From positions 35,300,368 through 35,364,367 of the forward strand of contig NC_055994.1 of the NCBI RefSeq assembly GCF_018446385.1: a stretch of DNA of 64,000 bases, in the 5' to 3' direction. This document shows positions 10,439 through 22,512 of the stretch, piece by piece. Position numbers and translations under genes: made by a program. Origin of the DNA: Zingiber officinale (Eukaryota > Streptophyta > Magnoliopsida > Zingiberales > Zingiberaceae). The first letter of the stretch is position 1. Each line of letters starts with the position of its first letter. Under the pieces are notes generated by a model. The model saw only the letters and a list, made by a program, of their open reading frames with translations, was not told where the DNA came from and ran no database searches.

Positions 10439-12439
10439 TCATAAATTATTGTTGAATAGAGAATAGAAATTTTAGATAAAGGTAAAAGTATGATTAAGAG
10501 AAGGAAGCAAGAAAACATCAAGTAGCTTTCTTCCTCCTTCTCATGATTAAGAAGAAAGCTAGCAAAAGACAAGTTGTCTTTTCCTTCTTCCTTCTCTTCC
10601 ATTTTCATGGAGATGCATGAGGGAATGAGATGAGAGGAATTAAGGGGATGAATGGGGACACTTTGCCTCATTAAGGATAATTAGAAAGGAGTGAATGAGA
10701 AAGGGAAGGCAAAATTCATCTTTTCTTCTTCCTCCCACTTGGCATAAAAAGGAAAATAGAAAAAAAAAAAAAAAGAGTTTCATTTTCCTCCTCCCTTTCC
10801 TCACCATTGCCGAGACCTTGAGCCATCCCTCTCCCAAGTTTCCGAGATTTAACTAAGTTTTCTCCCTAAGAAAACTAAACCTCAAGAAGAAAGCCTCAAG
10901 ACCTACTTCTTACAAGCAAGAGAAGCGAAGGAAATACTAGAAGGAGGAGCTCTCTTCTTTTTCTTCACAAGGGTATATTTCTTAAGAAAAAGACCAAGCA
11001 AGAGGATGTAAGTATCCCCTCACCTGTGGTACAAGTGGTTATGTGAAATTTTCCTTAAGTTTAGATGGTTTAAAAACCTAGGATTTCCCTTGAAACTTTC
11101 GGCCATGAAGGGTTGTAAGACCTATGAAAGCTTAAACCCAAAACTAACATGCTTATGGTTTTTCTCATGATATGATATGGACATTTCCTTGATATTTCAT
11201 GCTTGTAGGTTGCTTGGAACTAGGAGAATCCTCACCTTAGGGTTCGGCCATGAAGAGAATAAGAACCCTAGAGAAGCTTAAAACTCAAACCAACATGTTT
11301 ATGGTTTTTCTCATGATATAATATGAATATTTTCTTGATATTTCATGCTTGTATGTTGCTTGGAACTAGGAGAATCCTCACCTTAGGGTTCGTCCATGAA
11401 GAGAATAAGAACCCTAGAGAAGCTTAAACTCAAACTAGCATGCTTATGATCTTTCTCATGATATGTTATGAATGATTCCTTGATGTTTCATGCTTGTATG
11501 TTGTTTGGAACTAGGTGAACCTTACCTTAGGGTTTTGGCCATGAAAGGATTAAAAACCCTAGTGAGGCTCAAACTCAAATCTAACTTGCTTATGATCTTC
11601 CTCATGATATGATATGAAGATAACTTGATTTCATGTGGTTTAGAACTAGGTTTCCACATTTCAAACTTTCGGCCAAGATAGAATTTAAGGCTTAGACAAG
11701 CTTAAACTCAACTCTAACATACTCATATTTTTCCCTATGATATGATATGAAATTAACATGATATTCTCATGCTTGTATTTGGTTGAGAACCTAGCTCCAC
11801 ACCTTATGACATTCGGCCACTTATAGTTTGTAGACCTAGGAAGCTTGAAACCTAAACTCAATATGCTCATGTTGTTGCTTATAATAAATGTTATGAAAAT
11901 TGTTAGGGTTCACATGTTGATATGCTAATTGTAATCTAGATCTAGGCCTTGCATGTTTCGGCCACATTATGAAGTTTAGACCTAGGAAGCTTAGAACCTA
12001 AATTTAATATGCTTATGATGTTTCTTATGATAAATGTTATGAAATTGATTTAAGGTTCATATGCTTTTATGATTGCTTGCAATCTAGAAGAACCCTTGCA
12101 TGTTTCAGCCACCCTTAGTAGGTTGATGTTTGAGATCCAATTATGACTCTTTATGTGCTTCACTTTGCCATGATATGAATTAGGAGATGCTAACTTATGT
12201 TCCATGCATTCTTATGTTTTCCATGATATATTAAATGCTCATTTATGTATGCTTATGAATCATGCATGAAAATGTCTCCTATGATGTGCTATATGCTCAA
12301 GTATGTATGCTTTATGAAATGAAAAGAAAAGGCCTAAGAGATGCTTCCCTATTGTTGGGACTAAGAGCACTCTTTATGACAAGCTAAGTGAAAGGCCTAA
12401 GAGTTGCTTCCCTATCAAGTGGGACTAAGAGCACTCTCT

Positions 12440-12665
12440 ATGTTATGAAAAGTTATGAATGACATGTACATGATATGCAATGAATGACATGAATATGATA
12501 TGCTATGAATGACATGTACATGATATGCTATGAATGACATGAATATGATATGCTATGAATGACATGTACATGATATGCTATGAATGACATGAATATGATA
12601 TGCTATGAATGACATGTATATAATATGCTATGAATGACATGAACATGATATGTTATGATATGATA
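12440..12665 (+). repeat. 25-bp tandem repeat in solo LTR
   Basis: About nine units of ATGAATGACATGAATATGAT plus ATGCT, alternating with a GTACATGAT variant. No reading frame. Confidence 0.85.
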
Positions 12666-13782
12666 TGTATATGACATAATATTTTACTTTGTATGGCTTG
12701 TACCAAAAGGGTGGGCTCCTTATGCTCCCCTAGGTCGATGGACTAAGAAACGGGCCTAGTAAAGGGTGGGCTCCTTACGTGCCCCTAGGTCGAGCTACGG
12801 GCCTAGTTTCCTAGTAGGTTCAAGACTAGCTACCTTGGGTCTACTTAGGATGCATGCATTTATGTATGTATGTGGTACTAAGCCGGGCCCCCTTATGTTG
12901 AGATTATTTTTAAGTACTATATGATATTGTTTTTAAGACATTTTGCACATGACATGAAGCATGTTTTGAAAAGCATCTTGCACATGACATCACCCATGAT
13001 TTAAAGGACATCTTGCATATATGTTTATGATATGGAATGATATGATATGATTATTACTCACATGCTATGATAGGATGTTCTTTATGCTATGATATGATAT
13101 GTCATGATGCTTATTTTTACGATATGACATGATATGTTATGATGCTTACTTTACATTATGATATGATTGTCATTTATGCCATGATAAGTTTATGCCATGA
13201 TATGATGTTTACTTTATGCTATGATATGATAAGTTTATGCCAAGATATGATGCTCACTTTATGCTATGATATGATTGTTATTTTATGCCATGATATGATT
13301 TTTCGTTTATGCTAGGATATGAGTTTCATTCATGCTATGATATATGATATAATCACTCTTATATGATATGTACGGTTTTTTGTAAGTAGGAAAGGATCTT
13401 ACTGAGCCTTGTGTGCTCATAGCTTACTTTCCTTATACCACAGATAAAGGTAAAGGATGGATAAACTAAAGGAGCAGCAGGAGGGGCAAGAGATGTGTGT
13501 GGTGGTGGCTTGGCTAAAGAAAATAAATGACCTGCTTATGTTTATTTTATGTTGATGACTTGCATGACCATTTTTACTTACGCTTATGTTAGGAATGGAT
13601 GATTATGATTCCTTAAGTTTATAACCATGCTGAGCATATTGGTATGATTAGTTATGTTTTAAATGAACAATTACTTCCACTGTTTTGAAAAGAAAAATCA
13701 TAAAGAAAACTATTTTGTGCGTACGCTATGTATAGTAGAAAGTAACACCGCCTCCACTAGCAGGAGGGGGCGGGGCGTTACA

Positions 13783-14346
13783 CGTACCACAGTTCGCAAC
13801 CCCGCCAACTGGGTGATTACGGATGTAGCTCCCGAGTTTGCCTCCACCCCTTTAGAGTATCCTGAGCCCTCATCATCTAGACACCCGAAGCCGTCCAAAC
13901 ATCCAGAATATGCTAGGTATTATTTTGCCTATGGCATGGGTCTATCTAGATTTGATTTCTTAGATTTTTGTACCTCTTTTGAATCACTTCATGAGAAGCA
14001 AAGTGCCCAACAACACATGTTGGAGGGTCACTTCAAATTGTTTGATGACCAATCTCGATAACATGATTACTTCCAGTTTACGAAGAACTTTCAAGGTCAG
14101 GTGGACAAATTTATTAGTGACTATGACATTAATTAGGAGAGGATGGAAGATTTTAGGCGTTCCATGAATATTACTAGACAGAAGGTGGCTACTCTTTTTC
14201 AATACCATGAACACATTAGCCAACTTCCCAGAATGCCTAGATTCCCTCCTAGACCATATTTTACTCGATCTAGATATCCATCTCCATATCCCTACCCTCC
14301 CCCTAGCCCACGAGGTCCTCTATTTCCCCCTCCTCCACCATATTGA
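13783..14346 (+). pseudogene. ATHILA ORF-1-like protein, 3' part
   Basis: Continues the ORF broken at 10262. The reading phase across the duplicated CGTAC is unchanged, so the target was this ORF. It reads RNPANWVITDVAPEF, then a proline-rich, aromatic end (YPYPPPSPRG) and a stop at 14344-14346. In-frame stops at 14059-14061 and about 14132 show decay. A proline-rich end is usual for this family. Confidence 0.7.
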
Positions 14347-15062
14347 TTTCATTGGGACGATGAAAATTTTAACTCTAGGGGAACTGTACATAGTGTTATT
14401 TTCTTCACATTTCAATTGAATTTTGCTTGTCTTCATGTTAGTTTTTACTTTGAGTATAGTTTTTCTTTAGTTGTCTTGATTGTCAATTGCTTTGACTGTC
14501 TTGCTTATTATTTTTGTGGTATTTTGAGAACATCAATCTTCACCTTACTGCTGACTTGTCCAATAGCAAAATTGTTAGCATGTTTATTTCTTGATTCATG
14601 ATATTATGAGAGATAGTACCAGTATATTTGCTGAACTTCTTTTCTCTATCTCTAGTAGCATGGAGTGAGCATTGTATTGTAATGAGATAAATTTAATTGT
14701 TGGCATGATCTTAAAGATCTTATTTTCACTTTGCTTAAGCTTGAATAGAAGATAACTCTAGAAGAGTCATGATTCATTTAATTTGTTTAGTACTTGGATT
14801 TCCATGGTGATTTCTTAGACCACATCTTAGTTACTGGATGATGCTTGTATCATGTAAGCTTGTTTGGAAAAATTAAAATATCCCTACATTTGTTAGTGCT
14901 ACATCTAAAGCACCCAAAAAAAGAAATTTAAGTGTGCCACTATATATATATATATAATAATAAAGGATATAAAAAATAATTTCACAAGTGAAAACTAGCA
15001 AGTTACCCCTTTGAGATCAAGTTAGGTTACTAGGGAAATAAATGTTATGTTTCTCTTAATAT
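14347..15062 (+). other. 3' non-coding region of the Athila-type element
   Basis: Holds CATTGGGACGATGAAAATTT at about 14351, resembling the motif at 8730, and a segment (14625-14815) duplicated from 8930-9145. It also has a short TA repeat (14941-14957). No gene. It is interrupted at 15062 by a solo LTR and resumes at 17477. Confidence 0.6.
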
Positions 15063-17476
15063 TGTTGGAGTGTATACTAAAAGTCTAAGCTTTTGTAAAC
15101 ATTTGTTTTGAATAAAGAATCACATTTGGTCAAATTATCTACATTTGTTTGTAGTTGTTCAATTAATTTATATTGAAGATAACATAGCATGTGGTGTCAC
15201 ATGCAGAAGATAATGTTATCAGTACCTTATAAATTATAAACAGTAGCTCACGACCAAAATGGAAAGGAACAAATCATTAGAAGGTCGTAGTGTAATTAGG
15301 TATCAGTTTATCTTGACTGTATAATTACACTAGTACACTTAGAGTGTATTGAGTAGGACCATTTGAGGTCGTTTCTTTTATACTGACTTTATAAAGGAAC
15401 AAAGACCTCAGTTATTATGGAAGTGTGTGCTCTTAATCCTAATATAATAACAATCATATATATTTGATATTTATTTCTTTAATTTATCAATGGGTGAGAT
15501 TTAGTTCGATGAATCAATAAGCCTGATAAGTTGGGAAATGATATCACTTATAGTGTGTGTTGTTGATTATAGAAGGAAATTGTGTCCTAGAGATACTAGG
15601 TTGATAATGTCCCCAAGAGAAGCTCATAAGGATTGTCATGTTAAACCCTGCAGGTGGACTTAGTCCGACATGACGATAAGGTTGAGTGGTACTACTCTTG
15701 GACTTAGATATTAATTAAATGAGTTGTCAGTAACTCACTTAATTAGTGGACATTCGATATCTTAAACACAGGGAGACTAACATGCTCATAATAAGAAGGA
15801 GCCCAAAATGTAATTTGGTATTGGTGCGGTAGTTCAATAATAGTTCTCTAGTGGAATGAATTACTATTGATAAAATTAAGTTGTGTGTTCGGGGCGAACA
15901 CGGGATGCTTAATTTTATCGGGAGACCAAAACCAATTCCTCCTCTCGGTCCCTATCGTAGCCTCTTATTTGTAGAGTTCTATACCCACCTTCTATACCCA
16001 CCTTCTATACCCACCCAATAGGGGCCGGCCAAGCTAGCTTGGGAAACAAGCTAGGGTCGGCCTAGGTAAAAGTTTGGGTGGCCGGCCCTAGCTTGAACCC
16101 AAGCTAGTGGGGCCGGCCAAAATAAATTAAAAAAAAAATTTAATTTTAATTTTTTTTTATGTGAAAGAAATAATTTATTAAAGAGAATTAAAATTAAATT
16201 ATCTCTCTTGTAAAATTTACAAAAGATTAAAGAAAGAGATTAGATCTCTTTCCTTATTTGTAGATTAGTGAGATATTTTATTTTCTCTTTAAAAATTATT
16301 CACATATTGATAAAATTAAAATTATAGAAATTTCTTTTATTAACCATATAGATATTTTTAAAGAGAAATTTTAATTTTAAAATTTCCGGAAACAAATTAG
16401 GAAGTTTTAATTGTTGATTGAAACTTGTCCAATTTGTTCTCCAATGATGTGGCCGACCAATGTAGATTTAATTGGGAAATTTTATTTTATTTTTCTCAAT
16501 TAAATCATGTCAAGGAAATTGAGGAAATTTTATTGTAATTAAATTTCCTAATTTGCCTAGGCCAAGGAATATAAAAGAAGGGGTGAGGGTGCCTTCATGA
16601 GACACAACATCTATTATTTCTCTCCCTCTTTTGTTTCTTGGTGTGGCCGGCCATCCTCTCCCTCTCTTCCTCTTGTGGTGGCCGAATCTCCCTCTTCCAT
16701 TGGAGCTCTTGTGGTGGCCGGATACTACTTGAAGAAGAAGAAGAACAAGAAGGAGAGAAAGCTAGCATCTCTTGGAGCTTGGTTAGTGTTTTGATTTTCT
16801 TCCTTGGTGAAGCTTCTTCTTTGTTGGCCGAACCTAGCTAGGAGGAGAAGAAGGTGGTTGGTGGTTTCTCATCTCGGAAGATCGTTGCCCACACAACGTC
16901 CGAGGTTAGAAGAGGAATACGGTAGAAGATCAAGAGGTTTTTCTACAAGGTATAACTAGTAATTTTTCTTTCCGCATCATGCTAGTTATTTATGGAAATA
17001 ATACCAAATACAAGAGGCTTACGTTCTAGAATTTCGAATATGTTTTTTCGATGCTGTGTTCTTTTGTTTTTTCTCTTCCTTGTGATTTGATTGTTCTCTT
17101 TGGTTAACCTAAAGTTATTTTAGGAAATTAAATATTAGCTTTCTATAAAAGGTTTTGTCTAGTCGGTGGTGGTTGCTCCCATATCCAAGAAGGTCATGTG
17201 CCTCGTCACGTCAGTACTGGGAACCAATTATGAAAATTAATATTTAATGGAATTAATAACTTAAGGAGACTTGGGTCAAACGTGTAAAGTTCCGCAAGAG
17301 ATCCAAGTCAAAACCTAAAAGAACAAATAGATTAAGTTTTGGATCAAACGTGTTAAGTTCCGCAGGCGATCCAAAATTTAATTTAAAAGAACACATGGTA
17401 GCTAGGAAAAGGTTCAGACCTTTGTACAAAATTTTTGTACAATGGAACCTATAGGTTTTCCTAGTAGCAACCAACA
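15063..17476 (+). mobile_element. Solo LTR, TGTTGG...CCAACA type (copia-like)
   Basis: Begins TGTTGGAGTGTATACTAAAA and ends AGCAACCAACA; the six terminal bases are a perfect inversion. The 5-bp duplication AATAT lies at 15058-15062 and 17477-17481. It is 2414 bp with no PBS after it, hence solo. A GGCCGGCC-rich stretch (16020-16120) and a (T/A)-rich block precede a TATA-like ATATAAAAGAAG at about 16570. The segment 17140-17240 also occurs, diverged, at about 36085-36190. Copia origin is inferred from the LTR style. Confidence 0.85.
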
Positions 17477-17813
17477 AATATTAAGCACACCTTTGAGACC
17501 TTAGGTGGACTAAGAAATATAAACCAAGCATGTGGCAGGTAAGTGTCTATCGCTGAAAGCATAAAGAATTCATTTGGATGATGACATGACTATGATTAGG
17601 GATTGAAATTTGAAGAGCTTAAGTTCCTAATTGTATTATGCATGAAAACTTATGTTTAGGCCACGCTTAGATTACTCTATGATCATGTTCACCAATAAAA
17701 CTAGTTGATAGAGTTGAATTGATATACTAGAGATTATGATGCATTATATGAGCACATGATTCTAGATTGTGGTATTTTACTTGAGGACAAACAAAGATTC
17801 AAGTCTAGGGGTG
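17477..17813 (+). other. Internal end of the Athila-type element, with PPT
   Basis: Continues the non-coding tail after the solo LTR. The segment ACTTGAGGACAAACAAAGAT to AAGTCTAGGGG (about 17780-17811) is the usual plant gypsy tail and purine tract. The LTR starts right after, at 17814. Confidence 0.7.
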
Positions 17814-18039
17814 TGATGTGTGTAGATTATATATACTTTTATGCATGCATTGACGCATATTCACTTGCTTTCTTTGTGTATGCTCTATGTAATTTTACCC
17901 CTCTTTATCATGTTTTCGTCATAATTATTCCCTTTGTTGGAGATCTACTCTTAGTTTAGTTTTCTGTTGACATGATGCATTTTCAGAACAAAAATAGTGT
18001 TGAAACATGCTTCGAAGAGATCAAAGAAGAATAGCAGAG

Positions 18040-18300
18040 TCTGGTCATGTGGTTTCACATGACCATGACTCCAAGCAAAACGGGCACGGCCGTGCAACAC
18101 CACCAGAGCATAAGCAAGGTTGGACTGTGCTAAAAGGCATGACCATGCCAAATCTCTAGAGCCAATTGGCATGGTCATGCCACTCTACCCGAGCCTCTTC
18201 ATACCATGGTCGTGCCAAAAAGGCATGGCTATGCCACTCCAGCGGACTTCAAGCCGTGACCGTGCCAAAAGGAATAACCGTGACACAGTCTGTGCCTAGG
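18040..18300. repeat. Dyad array in U3 of LTR, decayed
   Basis: Fewer and more decayed copies of the dyad type seen at 5210-5725, for example GTCGTGCC AAAAA GGCATGGC at about 18210-18230. It again ends just before the TATA-like box. Confidence 0.7.
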
Positions 18301-19728
18301 GCCATATCCTACTCTATAAAATGAGAGTTCTTCCCCTTTTCAATGGCCTTGGGAGACCGATCTTGATCCAGATCTACACACCTTTTGCACTCTAATAGAA
18401 GATCCAAAGACATATTCGCCATCTCCTTTGACTCTAAAAGTATAGGATTGGATCTAAAGACCACTCGACGCTTTGGATAAGCTTTTCTATCTCTTCTCTT
18501 TAGATTGGGTTTTGAGTTTTCAATCTCAATGTCTTTGGATTCATCTCCTCTTGTCATAGAGTATATCTTACTATTTTAGGATCAAGGAAGTAGTTGTGAT
18601 GTGTAATTAATGTATATTCTTTGGATTTGCCAATTTCCTATCCATATGACATGTTTAAGTCTTGTATTCATTTGATCTTATGTGTGTATAGTGATTTTAT
18701 ACTTAAATCTCTTGTTTGATTGAATGATTATATTGTATTGTTCACCTAGTAGAGGGGATGCTCTAGATCGTATGACCGGGGGCCCTAGTGATAAGGATAT
18801 CTCTTTAACCGCACATCAAGAGTATCGTCTTAAAAGGGAGGATAATTCTCTATAAGGAAGTATTGAATTAGGCTTAATGGGTTATTTCTAGTTCTACGGT
18901 ATTAAGTGTTTAGTGTATCATTGTGAATATATGACCAGGGAGCCCTAGTTATAGGGGTATCCATTTTAACTAAACTTCCTTGGTGACCGTTTATACTTGG
19001 TAGCATTTGATACTAATAGAGATAACACTCTGTCATGATCGTTGCACGGTAGTATCGATACTAAATCAAACTTCCTACATATGCATAGGCATAGGGGATA
19101 GGTATTAGGTAATTCTTAATGTTGGGGTTGCAAGGTTGTAAATATAGTCCCACATTTAAAACACATGGGAAAGATCACGGGTTTATAAGAAAAAGATATT
19201 TCCATTGGCATAACGCCTTTTGGGTAGAGTTCAAGAGCAAAACCACGAGGGCTTAGGCCCAAAGTGGATAATATCATTGTGGAGATATCTAAATTCTTTT
19301 CTATCCTTCAATTAGTATCAGAGTGAGGTCTCTTTTCACTAAACTAACTATCAGAAGAAGCACGAGCTAGAGCCATGATCCAAGATCGAACCATGTGGGT
19401 GAAAACTTGAACGAAGTAGGGGAAGCCCTGAGCAGGTCAAGAGTGACCCAATGCTTGAGAGGAGACCCTGAGTAGGTCAAGAGTAACCCGATACTTGAGG
19501 GGGACCCTGTGGTCCTTTGTTTAAAGGTGGATTGTTGGGGTTGCAAGATTACAAATATAGTCCCACATTTAAAATACATGCGAATGATCATGGGTTTATA
19601 AGAAAAAGATATCTCCATTGGCATTAGGCGTTTTGAGTAAAGCCCAAGAGCAAAAACCATGAGGGCTTAGGCCCAAAGTGAACAATATCATACCATTGTA
19701 GAGATATCTAAATTCTTTTCTATCCTTC

Positions 19729-22124
19729 TGTAACGACCCGCCTTCTACCACTAGGCTGTAAGGCTGATCGTCACATTATGCTGTGCTAAACTATTCCCTG
19801 ACCATTTAGTAAGTCTAGATGCGGAAGCTGTACTAATTAAAATTTCACTAAAACACTGACATTTCTTGGTTCTATACATGCTAAGGAAGGTAACTAACTA
19901 CTCATAACATGTCTTACCTTCCCCATGGCCAAGGAACTGGACTTAGACACTTCCATGCTGATACCAGACCTCCCAATCGATCCACGGATCGATTGGAATA
20001 GTCGGATCGATCCAGTGATCGATCCAGCCGGCAACTGTATGCGGGACATAAGTTGGATCGATCCAGTGATCGATCCAGCATGCTACTGTGGCCGGGACGA
20101 TAATTTGGATCGATCGGCTGATCGATCCAGGTTGATCAATCGATCCAGTGATCGATCCCAGGGCTCTCTGTTCGCGACTGAAATGGCTGGATCGATCGGC
20201 TGATCGATCCAAAGGCCTACTGTTCGCGGAGCAGATTGCCCAATCGATCAGCTGATCGATTGGAAACCCTCGAATCGATCAGCTGATCGATTCGAGTTAC
20301 TGATTTCGTGCCAAATGTCTGATTTCAGCACTGTTTCGTGCCTCAACCACATTACAAGTACCAAAATGACTAAGAAACACTCTAATGACAACAACTAACA
20401 TTCTAACAACATAAAAGAGGTGTTCTAAGCATAATAAAGTGCATGGTTAACTAATTCGTAATGAATAACATACTAAAGTGCAAGATGATAAAAAGAAACA
20501 CTGAAAAGTTCTAATGTTTGAAATAAAGCTTGCTAAGGTTCCCTAAGATCTTCTTCCAGGTTCCATCCACACACATCCTTATCAATGCATTGACCTCCAG
20601 CCTCCGCTAGTCCATCTTTCCTTTACCTTTATCTGCAGTATAAGGAAAAATAGAATCTGTAAGCTTAAAGCTTAGTAAGAAACCATCTACCTCACAAAAT
20701 CATGCATTCGATGCAGTATGCTTTTAAATCATGCTATTTGAAAATATGCACTGAACTTACTAAGACATGGTATACTGAAATCATAAGGCATAACATATAA
20801 GCATGGCATAAGCACTGAATCATGGCAAAGCAACCCAAAGAACACTGAACTGAATATAGGCTAAACTAACTGAAACTGAATCTGTAACTGGAAACAAACT
20901 CAACTAGCATAACTGATTTTGAGTTTTGAAATTTAATACGTAATAAGTGAAAATACTAAACATGCTGTTGGGCCCGGCAACTGTACTTGCTGTGCGCGCA
21001 TCCCTACTAGACCCGGGGTTGCAAGTCCCGAATTTAGCAGGGTTGTCTAGGCTATCTGAACCTAGGGACGACTGTGGGAGTCCAACCCAATGGATATCTA
21101 ATCCAGTACAGTGCCACTGAAAATAAAATACTGATATCCATAGCTAACTGATATAACATGCTGTTTCTAGGTTATCTGAACCTAGAGCTAGGTTATCTGA
21201 ACCTAGAGGCGACTGTGGGAGCCCACCCATTGGACCGTAGTCCCATAAAACTGAACTAAACTAATGTGCTGGTTTAAATGCCTCTAATGCCTTTAATTGA
21301 GCTATTAAACATAACTGAGGTGGTATTTAGCTACACTAACATTTTACCGAACACTTGGTGTGCTTCAACTCTCTCCTCTAATAGGGAGATCACCTCTAGG
21401 CACCCGACAACGTCTAGAATCTCCAACTAAAGGAGAACGACGTGTCCGGCCCGTCCAGAGGTGTTCAACTAAATCCCTAAATCCTCGAGGAGGGTTTAAC
21501 ATACCCTATGTGCCGGAAAAACCTGCATATAGCTAAAACTAATGCATAGGAAACCAACCGGAGCTATTATACTGCAGGTGAGGGGTTTCTTACCTCGTAC
21601 GCTAATTTTCTTACAATTCCTTTCGCTAGAATTCCGGTGGAGATGATCTTCTCGACGATCCGATCACGTCTTCGCGTTCCTCTCGCGGAGAAGAACCTCT
21701 TTCGTGTTGGAGTCGTCGCCGGAAGGTGAACCGATGGACCTTGGGCTTGGTGTGCCGTGCGTGAGGAAGAGGAGAAGAAGAGGGGCGCCGGCGTGAGGGT
21801 TTGAGAGGAGAAGGTGCCGAACCAAAATAAAAATAACCCAACTTCAACTTAAGTTTATTATTTATATTAAGTGGTTTAATGAACCCAACTCTAATATAAA
21901 TATATTTGGTTCTCCTTTCTTTCAGCACGGCCCTGCTGGGTTCACCGGTTACTAAACTTATCCGTAACCCATAGGTCTTGGGTTCGATTCCCGCCTAAGC
22001 TATTTTACGATTCTAATTATTTTTGCTACTTCCGCTACTCGGAAAATTCCGGAAAAATATCCAAAAATTCTAGAAAAATCATACTGTATTTCTAAAATAG
22101 TTTTGAGAATTTTCGGGCTTTACA
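19729..22124 (-). mobile_element. Solo LTR, long TGTAAC type, nested in the TRIM
   Basis: Plus-strand ends are TGTAACGACCC and GGGCTTTACA, so on the minus strand it starts TGTAAAGCCC. The TSD CCTTC lies at 19724-19728 and 22125-22129. It is 2396 bp with no internal domains. It carries a GATCGATC dyad array, a B-box-like GGGTTCGATTCCC (plus strand, about 21980, roughly 145 bases from the LTR start), and the splice-like block shared with the other two solo LTRs. Confidence 0.9.
19975..20296. repeat. GATCGATC dyad array in solo LTR
   Basis: About eight units of the form GATCGATC, five to seven bases, GATCGATC, sometimes with a mismatch. Both strands give open frames here, a consequence of the repeat and not a gene. 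Confidence 0.85.
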
Positions 22125-22388
22125 CCTTCACTTAATACATTGATTAGCATCATAATGAAACCATACTCCTAGGATGCTTCTCTTGACCAAGTTTCCTCAA
22201 TCAACTCTCTTTACTTGCTCTCTCTTTCTCCCTACTTTACTTCTCTCTACTTTAAGTACATAGACTCTCAAATCTCGATTGTTTAACTAATTCATTGTGG
22301 TTGGTCTCTAGTGCTTATATCCAATCCCTATAGGTTCGATATTTTTATTACTTGACGATAACCATGCACTTGCAGATTGTACACATCA

Positions 22389-22512
22389 GAGGAGACAAAA
22401 CCTAGGGGAGATGTTTACATGGCCTAGGTGATGGGATGCGGGCGTTCCCTAGTGAGGATTCTCCTGAGCCATCAGACTGCTTCAAGGATACTCCCAAGGG
22501 GGACGTTCTCAT
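22389..22512 (+). repeat. Left part of a 66-bp repeat locus, cut by a SIRE-like element
   Basis: Contains GGATACTCCCAAGGGGG (about 22486), also present at 39330 before the second 66-bp array. It ends CTCAT, the left target copy of the element at 22513. The array itself resumes at 26713. Function unknown. Confidence 0.6.

Larger units (their letters stand above)
10263..13782 (+). mobile_element. Solo LTR, long TGTAAC type (Ty3/gypsy, Tekay/Del-like)
   Basis: Starts TGTAACACCC and ends GGGGCGTTACA, with termini in perfect six-base inversion. Flanked by the 5-bp duplication CGTAC at 10258-10262 and 13783-13787. No PBS, PPT or internal domain lies beside it, so it is a solo LTR of 3520 bp left by LTR-LTR recombination. 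Inside are a TATA-like CATAAAAAGG at about 10742, diverged ~157-bp repeats containing TTCGGCCATGAA (about 11090-12120), and a 25-bp tandem array. It shares sequence blocks with the solo LTRs at 30140-34316 and 19729-22124. The lineage name is inferred from LTR length and termini. Confidence 0.9.
19120..22130 (+). mobile_element. TRIM element, split by a solo LTR
   Basis: LTR of 191 bp at 19120-19310 (TGTTGGGG...TATCCTTCA), a PBS-like TTAGTATCAGAGT at 19312-19324 (initiator tRNA-Met type), about 220 bp of non-coding interior, a purine tract near 19497, and a second LTR at 19533-19728 whose last base is at 22130. The TSD CTTAA at 19115-19119 and 22131-22135 proves the unit. The interior (CTGAGCAGGTCAAGAGTGAC, repeated) matches that of the TRIM at 47651-48892. 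It has no coding capacity and would depend on enzymes from other elements. Confidence 0.88.
17814..22388 (+). mobile_element. 3' LTR of Athila-type element, interrupted by a TRIM
   Basis: Begins TGATGTGTGTAG after the PPT, breaks at 19119 and resumes after the TRIM (22136), ending TTGTACACATCA at 22388. Net length is about 1.56 kb. No PBS follows, as expected for a 3' LTR. TATA-like TCTATAAAATGAG is at about 18314. It is clearly of the same family as 4961-6913 but strongly diverged and shorter, and no matching target duplication flanks the pair. They may therefore come from different insertions. Confidence 0.75.

Noticed and set aside
19925..20212. Open frames of about 90 codons on both strands
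   Set aside because: Repeated GATCGATC gives IDP/RSID-type peptides on both strands; a repeat artefact in a solo LTR.
21955..22000. Possible tRNA gene near GGGTTCGATTCCC
   Set aside because: Only a B-box and T-arm-like part is visible; no acceptor stem or anticodon arm could be drawn.
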